Part shown: in pieces, positions 1 through 6,652 of the stretch
How the letters are laid out: each line of letters starts with the position of its first letter
Position numbering within the stretch: the stretch's first letter is position 1
DNA from: CAYNGH01 sp964396845
GTDB lineage: Bacteria > Vulcanimicrobiota > JAJTBE01 > CAYNGH01
DNA length: 8,143 nucleotides
Assembly: GCA_964396845.1 (NCBI GenBank)
Contig: CAYNGH010000151.1
Span: forward strand, 1 to 8,143
Direction of reading: 5' to 3'
Program-made: the position numbers and the translations under genes
The notes under the pieces: model-generated
Database searches by the model: none
What the model was told of the DNA's origin: nothing
Seen by the model: the letters and a program-made list of their open reading frames with translations, nothing else

Positions 1-2119
1 GAGAGAGGGCCGGAGTCGCCTCCAGATAACCCCCCAGGTTGATCCGCCATTTCAACCGGCCTTGGGAGCTGATGGCATACATGTAATGATCATAGGATCC
101 CACATAAACAGTGCCGTCTTTTTCTATGCAGGGAGAAGACCGAAGACGGCCATAGGTTCTGAACTTCCACAGAAGATCCCCTTCAGGAGAAAGAGCATGA
201 AGATAGCAGTCGTTAGATCCAATAAAGATGTTTCCATTGCTGTCAAGGGATGGAGATGACAGGATCCTTGCTTTGGTTTCGTATTTCCAAAGCAGTTCGC
301 CTTCGGGAGAAAGGGCATAGAGAAAACCATCGTTTGCGCCAAAGTAAATATCCCCCAGGGGAGATATTACCGGTGATGACCTGATGGGTGAACCGGTCTT
401 GTATGTCCATTCCAGCTGACCTTTGATATTGTGTCCAAAAGGGCTTGATGCGCTGTGCCGGCTGTCCTGGCGGAACATATACCATGGGGACTCAGGCCTG
501 GGAGCGGAGGTCACCGGAGCTGACTCCACAGGAAGCAGGTCCACCTCCACGGTCCCCGGCAGGGGTATATCATCCATCATAGGGGCCAGGGGATCTTCCT
601 GGCTGTATATCTCCTCAGGCAGAAGCTCCTCCCCCTCCAGGGCTAAATCGGGAGGAGGTATTATCTCTTCATCGGGATGTGTATGGTGTTCCCGGGGAAG
701 CTGATCCGGAAAAATCTCCTTCTCAGTTTCTGCGAAATAGCTGGATTCCAGCAACTGCTCATACTCATCATCCAACTGGGAAGATTCCGGGGGAGTAGCC
801 GGTGCAGAGTATTCATCTGGCGGTTCAAAGCCTTCCATGCGGCTCAACTGGGCCAGTTCCCGGGCCAGTTCCAGATCTTGTTCCGGGTCCAGAATAATAT
901 CCTCGTCGGGAAGAATTAAATCTTCTGCAGGCATTTCAATGCCGTGGGCCACGTCCAGAGGCTCCACCGCCACATTGTCTTGAACTGCCACTGCCTTGTT
1001 GTTCTTTTTTCCTCTCCCCGAGGTCAGATCCCGCAGGATGCTGTTCATCAGCTCTTCACTCTGAACATAGTCTTCATCATAATCATCTTCCACCGGGGTG
1101 GGGGAGGCAATGTCAACTGGCTTCTCAAGGGGGATGTCCAATACCCGTTCATCGGAGAGCCCTGGAACATCGTGAATCTCCGGCGGGATAAGGGTAACCG
1201 GAGCAACCGGAGGATACTGAGGAGCGATGAGGGCTTCCCGCATCTCCAGCAGATTGGTGAACCGTTTTTCCGGATCCATGGACAGGGCTTTTTCCAGAAC
1301 CTTTTCCATCTTTCCCGACAGGTCTTTTCTCAAGTTACGAATAAGAGGAAAGGTAAAGGGAACATCATTGCGGGGGTCCTTGCCCGTAAGAAGATGATGC
1401 ATGCAAGCAGCAAGACTGTACTGATCCGACCGGGGTTCTGCCTGTCCCCGGTATTGTTCCGGGGGAGCATATCCCTGGGTGCCCACCATGGTTCCTTTGG
1501 TGCGGGGGTCGAAAAGACGGGCAATGCCAAAATCGATGAGAAAAACCTTGTTTTCCTGGGATACGATGATGTTGCCGGGTTTTAAATCCCGGTATATAAT
1601 CGGCGGATCCTGGGAATGAAGATAGTGGAGCACATCACACAACTGCATTGACCAGTTGGAAACATCCCATTCTTCCAACCCCTGACGGCCTGCCTCCTGG
1701 GCGTCTTCCAGCTGTTTTCGCAGGTCGATACCCTCGACAAATTCCATGATAAGGTAATAACGGTTCTCGGAAATAAAACAGTCAACAAACTTGGGGATCG
1801 ATTCATAGTCCAGTTCGTATAATATCTGGGCCTCGGTGGCAAAGCGGTTGATGGCATATTCCCGTTCTTTTTCGTTGTCAAAGTAATCCAGCATCTCCTT
1901 GACAGCCCAGATGCCCGATATGGTGAGATCCACCGCTTTGTAAACCGCCCCCATGCCTCCCTTGGCCACATAATCGATAATCTTATACCGGCCGTCAAGA
2001 ACCGTCCCCAGCTGAAGACGGGTGGAAAAACCTGCCTGCTCCACAATAGGAGCACCACAATGCCGGCAAAACCGCGCATTTTCTTTGTTCTGCCCGTTGC
2101 AGTTAAGACAGCTTACCAC
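1..2119 (-). CDS. Ser/Thr protein kinase with N-terminal zinc ribbon and C-terminal PQQ-like propeller (partial)
   Basis: The reading frame is open for 706 codons from a GTG at 2119 to the left edge, so the C-terminus is missing. A zinc ribbon comes first (C4, C7, C18, C21). The Hanks-type kinase domain spans about 44-298: glycine-rich loop AKGGMG (52-57), ATP-anchoring K74 in AVKEM, E96 as probable helix-C Glu, catalytic loop YRDLKPGN (176-183), DFG at 196-198, activation-loop T207, T210 and T214, and APPE at 218-221. Residues about 300-545 form an Asp/Glu/Pro-rich linker. From W546 the protein turns into PQQ/WD40-like propeller blades with a strict 40-residue period. No hydrophobic membrane segment lies between kinase and propeller, so the whole visible protein should be cytoplasmic, unlike mycobacterial PknD. 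Substrates are unknown. Two kinase positions depart from consensus: A52 replaces the first P-loop Gly and Y176 the HRD His. All other catalytic residues are present, so an active kinase is likely. Confidence 0.95.
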   Translation of the reverse strand, partial: MVSCLNCNGQNKENARFCRHCGAPIVEQAGFSTRLQLGTVLDGRYKIIDYVAKGGMGAVYKAVDLTISGIWAVKEMLDYFDNEKEREYAINRFATEAQILYELDYESIPKFVDCFISENRYYLIMEFVEGIDLRKQLEDAQEAGRQGLEEWDVSNWSMQLCDVLHYLHSQDPPIIYRDLKPGNIIVSQENKVFLIDFGIARLFDPRTKGTMVGTQGYAPPEQYRGQAEPRSDQYSLAACMHHLLTGKDPRNDVPFTFPLIRNLRKDLSGKMEKVLEKALSMDPEKRFTNLLEMREALIAPQYPPVAPVTLIPPEIHDVPGLSDERVLDIPLEKPVDIASPTPVEDDYDEDYVQSEELMNSILRDLTSGRGKKNNKAVAVQDNVAVEPLDVAHGIEMPAEDLILPDEDIILDPEQDLELARELAQLSRMEGFEPPDEYSAPATPPESSQLDDEYEQLLESSYFAETEKEIFPDQLPREHHTHPDEEIIPPPDLALEGEELLPEEIYSQEDPLAPMMDDIPLPGTVEVDLLPVESAPVTSAPRPESPWYMFRQDSRHSASSPFGHNIKGQLEWTYKTGSPIRSSPVISPLGDIYFGANDGFLYALSPEGELLWKYETKARILSSPSLDSNGNIFIGSNDCYLHALSPEGDLLWKFRTYGRLRSSPCIEKDGTVYVGSYDHYMYAISSQGRLKWRINLGGYLEATPALS
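20..379 (-). repeat. Three tandem 120-bp units encoding 40-residue propeller blades
   Basis: Within the kinase gene, residues 581-620, 621-660 and 661-700 are three consecutive 40-residue repeats without indels. Each starts with SSP, has a G-x-(I/V)-(Y/F)-x-G strand near its residues 10-14, then (Y/H)A(L/I)S at about 21-24 and (L/K)-W-(K/R) at about 30-32. A fourth unit begins at 701 (ATPALS) and runs off the left edge. The pattern matches PQQ-like propeller repeats (PF13360/PF13570 type). At DNA level the units keep segments such as CTTTCTCC followed by GAAGG, which suggests amplification by duplication. Confidence 0.85.
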
Positions 2120-2125
2120 GCAAAA

Positions 2126-2130
2126 CTCCT
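2126..2130 (-). promoter_or_regulatory. Shine-Dalgarno site of the kinase gene
   Basis: AGGAG on the minus strand lies six bases before the GTG at 2119. It decides the start: the first zinc-ribbon cysteine is residue 4 from this GTG, so any later start would remove the ribbon. Confidence 0.75.
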
Positions 2131-2206
2131 TGAACACCAAACAAGGCCGGGATGAATGAATCCGGTCATTTCCAGGCCATGGCAGCGACTTGTTTCTCTA
2201 ATTACT

Positions 2207-2236
2207 ATTATATATGCCTCCTGGCCTTTCAGTAAA
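2207..2236 (-). promoter_or_regulatory. Candidate sigma70-type promoter for the kinase gene
   Basis: On the minus strand TTTACT (2236-2231, four of six matches to TTGACA) is followed after 18 bases by a perfect TATAAT (2212-2207). Transcription would begin near 2200 and give a leader of about 80 bases. It sits in an AT-rich patch of the divergent intergenic region. The -10 box is convincing and the -35 box is moderate. Confidence 0.45.
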
Positions 2237-2299
2237 GCAATCCTGAACATGTTTGCGAATCTTAATTGTTATGAATTCAATTTATGGAAATATTTTTCC

Positions 2300-2328
2300 T
2301 TGCACTGAGGCAATTATTAAGGTAAAAT
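2300..2328 (+). promoter_or_regulatory. Candidate sigma70-type promoter for the lipoprotein gene
   Basis: TTGCAC (2300-2305) and TAAAAT (2323-2328, five of six matches to TATAAT) are separated by 17 bases. The predicted start point is about 65 bases before the ATG at 2401. The -35 box keeps only the TTG. No other clear pair was seen on this strand in 2120-2400. Confidence 0.35.
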
Positions 2329-2400
2329 TTATTGGAAACCCTGAGGGAGAAGTCGGGAATGCCGGCAGAGGAGTTTTAATCACAAGTTCGAGGGGGCAAA

Positions 2401-3810
2401 ATGAAGGGAACATCAAATATCAGAGCAATATTGCTTATGGTCATCACCCTTGGCATAGTCATACAGGCAGGGTGTACAGGTCTTACCATAGGGCTGACCA
2501 CCGGTGAACTCAGGGGCATTGTCACCGATGCCCGTTCAGGAAAAAATATCCAGGGCGCATATGTGGAGGCATATTCCAGGGATTATTACTATGATGATTA
2601 TGACATTGACTGGGATTACACCGACAGCTCAGGTTTTTACCGCCTGTATCTTGAAGGCGGTTTATATGATGTTTATTTTGAGAAATCAGGATACCATCCA
2701 AAGGTTATCCGGGATATCAGCGTGACGGCTCCTTTCACCCGCTCCCTGGATGTTCAGCTGACTCCCACGGCAACTCCGTCCCCAACCATCGAGCCCACGG
2801 TCACCCCCACTCAGGTGGATGTGGCTTATGCCGGCAAGGCGGGACAGGATCAGGTTTCTGTGTTCCGGGTGATGTCCGATGGAACCCTTGAGGCTGATGC
2901 TGGCAGTCCCGTCAGCATTTCCGCCGAACCTGCAGGTCTGGCAGTTCACCGGGGAAGGTCCCGGCTATATGTTGTCACCGGCGAGGAAAGGGAGGCAGGA
3001 AGAGTGACACTCATCGACACTGCCACCCTGAACCAGATTGGCGAACCCCTGGATCTGGCTCAGGTGGAAGGAAGGGCGAATCAAGCTGTCTATTACAGCA
3101 ACGGCAACCGCCTGTATGTTTCAAGAAACAGCTCTTCTCCCGGAATGATCGAGGAGATGGTATTCTCCGGGGATAACTTGACCCAGACAAATCTTATCAC
3201 TCTTACCCAGGATGACCCCGGCCCCATGGCTATAAATCAGGAAGATGGCATTCTCTTTGTGGCCTGTCCGTCATCGGACCAGATAATCTCGGTGGATCTT
3301 GCCGCATCAGTCCAGCTGGCGGAAGTCCCCGGTGGAGTTGAAAACCCTGTGGGACTGGTGTTTCATCCCGGCAGGGACAGGCTCCATGTCATATCCGGCA
3401 GTGGAATGTTCATCCGAACTCTGAATGTGGAAGACCCCGCCAATATCACCCTGGTGGGGGATACTCCTGTTGGCCGTCAGCTTCTGACAATGGCCCTGGA
3501 CACTCAGTTTTCACGGCTTTTCACCGGCGAGGTTCAGGGAACTTCCTACCGGGTGCGGACATGGAATGTCAATGGAGATCCGGAACCATCATATGGTGAA
3601 ATTTCCGACCCGGTCTTCTGGAGCAATATCCCCCCCAGGGACATGCTTTATCTTCTGGATCCACGGCTTCTGCTGATTTCCCTGGACAACCATCCCCAGG
3701 GAGGGGGAATCCGGGTTTATGACTGTTCCACATATCCTGCCGGACAGCTCAATCATATCGAAGGCTCTCCCTTCAACGCCTCCAGCAGTTATAATTCCCT
3801 GGCCCGATAA
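2401..3810 (+). CDS. Probable lipoprotein with carboxypeptidase-regulatory-like domain and beta-propeller
   Basis: This is a 469-residue exported protein. The N-terminus has K2 and R8, a hydrophobic core (9-21) and C25 in IQAGC, which resembles a lipobox although Gln at -3 is unusual. Residues about 34-121 look like a carboxypeptidase-regulatory-like (transthyretin-like) fold: the G-x-V-x-D opening, a DSSGFY turn at 75-80, and a Y-D-V-x-F strand leading to SGYHP. A Thr/Pro linker follows at about 121-138. Residues about 141-469 resemble lactonase/YVTN-type propellers, with recurring strands at 178-192, 227-241, 274-288, 317-331 and 361-376, roughly 45-50 residues apart. A likely role is a surface or periplasmic binding or scaffold protein; an enzymatic lactonase role is unproven. 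AGGGGG ends four bases before the ATG. The gene is divergent from the kinase and followed by a hairpin terminator. The stretch 61-73 is unusually rich in Asp and Tyr. Confidence 0.9.
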   Translation: MKGTSNIRAILLMVITLGIVIQAGCTGLTIGLTTGELRGIVTDARSGKNIQGAYVEAYSRDYYYDDYDIDWDYTDSSGFYRLYLEGGLYDVYFEKSGYHPKVIRDISVTAPFTRSLDVQLTPTATPSPTIEPTVTPTQVDVAYAGKAGQDQVSVFRVMSDGTLEADAGSPVSISAEPAGLAVHRGRSRLYVVTGEEREAGRVTLIDTATLNQIGEPLDLAQVEGRANQAVYYSNGNRLYVSRNSSSPGMIEEMVFSGDNLTQTNLITLTQDDPGPMAINQEDGILFVACPSSDQIISVDLAASVQLAEVPGGVENPVGLVFHPGRDRLHVISGSGMFIRTLNVEDPANITLVGDTPVGRQLLTMALDTQFSRLFTGEVQGTSYRVRTWNVNGDPEPSYGEISDPVFWSNIPPRDMLYLLDPRLLLISLDNHPQGGGIRVYDCSTYPAGQLNHIEGSPFNASSSYNSLAR

Positions 3811-3851
3811 AAACTGACAGGAGAACAGGGCTTCAGTTTCGAAAATATATG

Positions 3852-3880
3852 CGCCGGTATCATAAATACCGGCGTTTATA
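3852..3880 (+). terminator. Hairpin terminator after the lipoprotein gene
   Basis: A perfect 9-bp stem, CGCCGGTAT (3852-3860) with ATACCGGCG (3866-3874), has a 5-base loop and is followed by TTTATA. The T tract is interrupted, so termination may be partial. It separates the lipoprotein gene from the M14 operon. A weaker 7-bp inverted repeat (3811-3817 with 3833-3839) lies just upstream. Confidence 0.65.
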
Positions 3881-3886
3881 TTCTCC

Positions 3887-3891
3887 GGAGG
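3887..3891 (+). promoter_or_regulatory. Shine-Dalgarno site that fixes the M14 peptidase start
   Basis: GGAGG lies five bases before the ATG at 3897. An in-frame ATG at 3849 exists but would place the terminator hairpin inside the coding region and add 16 basic residues ahead of the signal peptide. The 3897 start is therefore preferred. Confidence 0.8.
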
Positions 3892-3896
3892 AATCT

Positions 3897-5447
3897 ATGA
3901 CAGCCAAAAACGCCGTAAAACTTGCACTGTTTGCACTCATCCTGGGAGTGTTGACTGGTACTGCTCAATGTATCGATGACTATGCTCCCCTCACCCCCAT
4001 GGATAAAATGGAAGAAATCCTCTTTGAAGCCGCCAGGATTGATCCCACGGTAAGTGTGGTGCCCATCGGAACTTCCTCGGTGAGCCTGGACCCCATATAC
4101 CTGGTGCTTATTTCTAACAAACCGACGAAAGATGACACCCCTCCCCTGCGGGTAATGATCACCGCAAGAATACATGGCAGTGAACCGGCGGGTATGGAAG
4201 CCCTGTTAGACTTTATCGGGGATTATGTCAGAAACAGAGGAAACGCCAGAGAACTTGTCGCCGGGATGGACCTCTACATAGTGCCCTGCGTCAACCCAGA
4301 AGGTTCCCGCAAAGCCATGGAGCATTATGAATCAACCGACGGATACTGGGACTGGACTGGCCGGGACAACCTGCAGGGACTGGATATGAACCGGGATTTC
4401 CACAGGGCACAAACCAATGAAGTCCAGGCCTTGATTCACCTTTTCAACCGCATCCGGCCCAGAGTGGTGGTGGATCTTCACGAGGTTTCATCAGTCCCCC
4501 TGCTCACAGGAGGATCCGGCTGGTGGAGAGGAGCATACTTTGATCTTCTGGTGGGAGCAGGCCGTCATCCCGATGTTTACCCTCCCCTGGCAGAAATGGC
4601 CCTGGATATTGCCCGGAATGATATATTCCAGAGCCTGAAAAAAATCGGTTTGAAAGGAGAATTTTACGCAGTAGCCGGAGGCTCTATCGATTCCACCAAG
4701 CGGATGGCTGCCACCGGCGCCGATTATTTCAACCTGCGAAACGCTCTGACCATATTGATTGAAACTCCTGGATATGATCGGGGCGAAAGCAACCTGGGCA
4801 GGCGAAAACACCTTCAGAGGATGGCCCTGGAGAATATCCTGGCCAGGGTTTCCCGGGATCGGCAGAAATTAATCGATGTGACAGACCAGGCCCGGCGGGA
4901 ATCCCTGGAGCGAAAATATATTACCCGAAGCCTTGAAAAAATGCCCCGGGAAGTCAATATTAACGGAAAACCAGTCACTAATTATCGTTTTGAAGCAACA
5001 ATCAAGGTTGAAGAAAGAAAATTCAGATCAGTCAACGAAGTTGCCTTTACCACGGGAAACCCAAACAAGAAAACCATAAGCCCAATGCCTCATAATTATG
5101 TCCTTCTGACTGCTGATTCGGAATTTATCCTGGGCCTTTTAATCCACCAGATCAAGGTTTATCAGACTCTGGAACCCATTGAAACCTCCAGACTCACAAT
5201 TCCCCGGGGAGCCTTTATTATTCCCCGCAGTCAGGAATCCTCAGCCCTGGCAGGGTTAATCCTCGATGATGAAGCCTACCGGCAGAATCGTCATGCCCTG
5301 AACCACCGTTGCATAGTCTTTCCCCTGGATGAGCCTCTTGACCTTGATGAAACCCGGCAGATCAGGACTTCATACCAGGCGGAGCTGGCCGTGAAAGCAT
5401 TGGTGAATCAACTGTTCAAGATCAAGGAAGATAAAAATGAATCCTGA
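3897..5447 (+). CDS. Exported M14-family zinc carboxypeptidase
   Basis: A 516-residue metallopeptidase predicted to remove C-terminal residues from peptides outside the cytoplasm. An N-terminal signal peptide (K4, K8, hydrophobic 9-19) ends near TAQC at 22-25; Gln before the Cys argues against lipidation. The M14 active site is complete: zinc ligands H93 and E96 in IHGSE, H195 in DLHE, R156 and N165-R166 at the substrate-carboxylate positions (GLDMNRD), and catalytic E289 in IETPG. The motif NPEG at 133-136 is also typical. Residues about 330-516 form a C-terminal extension ending in a propped-open substrate-region-like segment (RGAFIIP, then FPLDEP at 475-480), a pattern I recall from other bacterial M14 proteins. 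Substrate class (peptide or cell-wall peptide) cannot be told. It is the first gene of an operon and overlaps the next gene by 11 bases. A short stem-loop terminator lies just upstream. Confidence 0.93.
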   Translation: MTAKNAVKLALFALILGVLTGTAQCIDDYAPLTPMDKMEEILFEAARIDPTVSVVPIGTSSVSLDPIYLVLISNKPTKDDTPPLRVMITARIHGSEPAGMEALLDFIGDYVRNRGNARELVAGMDLYIVPCVNPEGSRKAMEHYESTDGYWDWTGRDNLQGLDMNRDFHRAQTNEVQALIHLFNRIRPRVVVDLHEVSSVPLLTGGSGWWRGAYFDLLVGAGRHPDVYPPLAEMALDIARNDIFQSLKKIGLKGEFYAVAGGSIDSTKRMAATGADYFNLRNALTILIETPGYDRGESNLGRRKHLQRMALENILARVSRDRQKLIDVTDQARRESLERKYITRSLEKMPREVNINGKPVTNYRFEATIKVEERKFRSVNEVAFTTGNPNKKTISPMPHNYVLLTADSEFILGLLIHQIKVYQTLEPIETSRLTIPRGAFIIPRSQESSALAGLILDDEAYRQNRHALNHRCIVFPLDEPLDLDETRQIRTSYQAELAVKALVNQLFKIKEDKNES

Positions 5448-6138
5448 ATTAGACAACTTCTGCCACCTGCAGAAATACTCGGCACAGCGGGGAGCTGACC
5501 TGTTCGGCGTTGCGGACATATCAAACCACAAGAAACATATCCGGATCCATCCTCCCGGTCTGCTGGATTCCCTTGACCGAGCCTTGAGCCTGGGGGTTCA
5601 TCTTTCTGATCTGGTTTTTGAAACTGTCATTGACCGGCCCAACAAGTTGTATTCCCGGTATTATAAAATGGCCAACATGTTCCTTGATCAACTGAGCCTT
5701 CAGATTGGGGGAGAAATCCAGAGGATGGGATACAACTATATACCCATTCCAGCATCTCAGCTGATAGAATGGGACGGCCTCAGCGCCCATGCATCCCACA
5801 GGGCTATCGGTGAACTGGCTGGCCTCGGCTGGAGGGGACGAAGCAGCCTTCTGGTCAATCCCATCTATGGAGGAAGGGTTCGCTATGTGTCCATACTCAC
5901 GGACATGCCCCTGACTGCAGGCGCTCCTATGGAAAACCTCTGCGGTAACTGCCGGGCATGCCAGGGTGCCTGCCCGGCGGGAGCCATAAACGAAGATGGA
6001 TACGACCTGGAAAAATGCCGGCACCTGCTGGAGCATTTTGCAAAGACCCTTCATGTGAGCCTGATTTGCGGAGTATGCCAGAAGGCCTGCAGGGGCGGGA
6101 TAAAAACAAAACCCCAGGAGGTGGACTCCCCTGGGTAG
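5437..6138 (+). CDS. Short QueG-like double [4Fe-4S] protein
   Basis: The 233-residue protein belongs to the epoxyqueuosine reductase (QueG/COG1600) superfamily. The family signature AGLGWRGRSSLL (128-139), then NPIYGG and LTDMPL, is followed by a ferredoxin-like module: C169-x2-C172-x2-C175-x3-C179-P, then C194, and C211-x2-C214-x3-C218. All eight cysteines for two [4Fe-4S] clusters are present. True QueG proteins are about 310-380 residues with a C-terminal tRNA-binding part that is absent here. The VDTGP motif carrying the catalytic Asp of QueG is also absent, with L115 at that place in an ungapped alignment from AGLG. It is therefore probably a QueG-like redox protein, perhaps still corrinoid-binding, and not the queuosine enzyme. 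The ATG lies inside the last codons of the M14 gene, six bases after AAGGAAG. The next gene overlaps its stop. Confidence 0.88.
   Translation: MNPELDNFCHLQKYSAQRGADLFGVADISNHKKHIRIHPPGLLDSLDRALSLGVHLSDLVFETVIDRPNKLYSRYYKMANMFLDQLSLQIGGEIQRMGYNYIPIPASQLIEWDGLSAHASHRAIGELAGLGWRGRSSLLVNPIYGGRVRYVSILTDMPLTAGAPMENLCGNCRACQGACPAGAINEDGYDLEKCRHLLEHFAKTLHVSLICGVCQKACRGGIKTKPQEVDSPG
6113..6135 (+). promoter_or_regulatory. Shine-Dalgarno and CTG start of the DUF4416 gene inside a hairpin
   Basis: AGGAGG at 6116-6121 lies nine bases before the CTG at 6131. CCCAGG (6113-6118) can pair with CCTGGG (6130-6135), extended by GG/CC (6120-6121 with 6128-6129) around a bulged A. This buries both the ribosome site and the start codon. 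Ribosomes reading the upstream gene to its stop at 6138 would open the stem, which fits translational coupling. The pairing is visible; the regulatory role is inferred. Confidence 0.5.
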
Positions 6139-6652
6139 CATAAAAACGCCCTCACCGGTAAAGATAATCTGCGGGTTCATATATACCCCAAAAGTCGATT
6201 TTTCAATTCTGAAATTTAGGATTGAAAAGGAATGGGGCCCCATGGACATGGACTCAGGGGAATTCCCCTTTGATTTTACAAATTATTACAGCAACGAGAT
6301 GGGGCCATTGTTACTTCGCCGGTTCGGGGCTTTTGAAAACCTTGTGGATCCACAAATTCTGCCTCAGCTGAAAATTAAGGCAAATAATATTGAAGACGAA
6401 TATGCTCGAAAGGACGGAAGCCGACAGGTAAACCTGGATCCGGGATATATCGAGCAGGCAAAACTTATCCTGGCCACCACAAAAAACTTCTCCCACCGGG
6501 TATATATCGGCAGTGGCATTTATGGGGAAGTTACCCTTCAATGGCACAGGGGGAGGTTTATCCCACAGCCCCATACATATCCCGATTACCAGGATCCCTT
6601 TACTCTGGATTTCCTGGGAAGAGTCAGGGAGAAATACCGATCCCAGCTGTGA
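6131..6652 (+). CDS. DUF4416 family protein, probable CTG start
   Basis: A 173-residue protein of unknown function matching the DUF4416 (PF14385) pattern along its whole length: PVKIICGFIY near the start (9-18), FPFDFTNYY (45-53), EMG (56-58), NLDPGY (101-106), ATTKNFSHRVY (115-125), GIYGEVTL (129-136) and TYPDY (149-153). The first ATG in frame is at 6242, but the conserved N-terminal strand lies before it, and the frame is open back to a stop at 6101. The only plausible initiation codon upstream is CTG 6131, nine bases after a perfect AGGAGG. This gives the expected family length of about 170-190 residues. No ATG, GTG or TTG exists in frame between 6104 and 6242. It overlaps the QueG-like gene by eight bases and is the last gene of the operon. 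No signal peptide is seen, so it should be cytoplasmic. Confidence 0.85.
   Translation: MGSIKTPSPVKIICGFIYTPKVDFSILKFRIEKEWGPMDMDSGEFPFDFTNYYSNEMGPLLLRRFGAFENLVDPQILPQLKIKANNIEDEYARKDGSRQVNLDPGYIEQAKLILATTKNFSHRVYIGSGIYGEVTLQWHRGRFIPQPHTYPDYQDPFTLDFLGRVREKYRSQL

Noticed and set aside
944..1585. 213-codon open frame on the plus strand
   Set aside because: It lies antisense to the kinase catalytic domain, has no recognisable domain and no good ribosome site.
1582..2079. 165-codon minus-strand frame starting MRGFAG
   Set aside because: It is an out-of-frame reading of the kinase gene; the correct frame starts at GTG 2119 and carries all kinase motifs.
2145..2167. GGCCGG/CCGGTC inverted repeat in the kinase leader
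   Set aside because: Only six pairs with one wobble and an 11-base loop; too weak to call.
2253..2507. 84-codon frame across the lipoprotein start
   Set aside because: No ribosome site or domain; it overlaps the lipoprotein signal peptide in another frame.
6104..6138. Programmed frameshift joining the QueG-like and DUF4416 frames
   Set aside because: A +1 shift would be needed and no typical slippery site is seen; a separate CTG start with AGGAGG explains the data better.
6200..6228. 11-bp AT-rich inverted repeat with a 7-base loop, at first sight an intergenic regulatory hairpin
   Set aside because: With the CTG start at 6131 it falls inside the DUF4416 coding region; no T tract follows, so it is not a terminator.
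5521..6249. 242-codon open frame on the minus strand
   Set aside because: It is antisense to the QueG-like gene and the start of DUF4416, whose family motifs are unambiguous.
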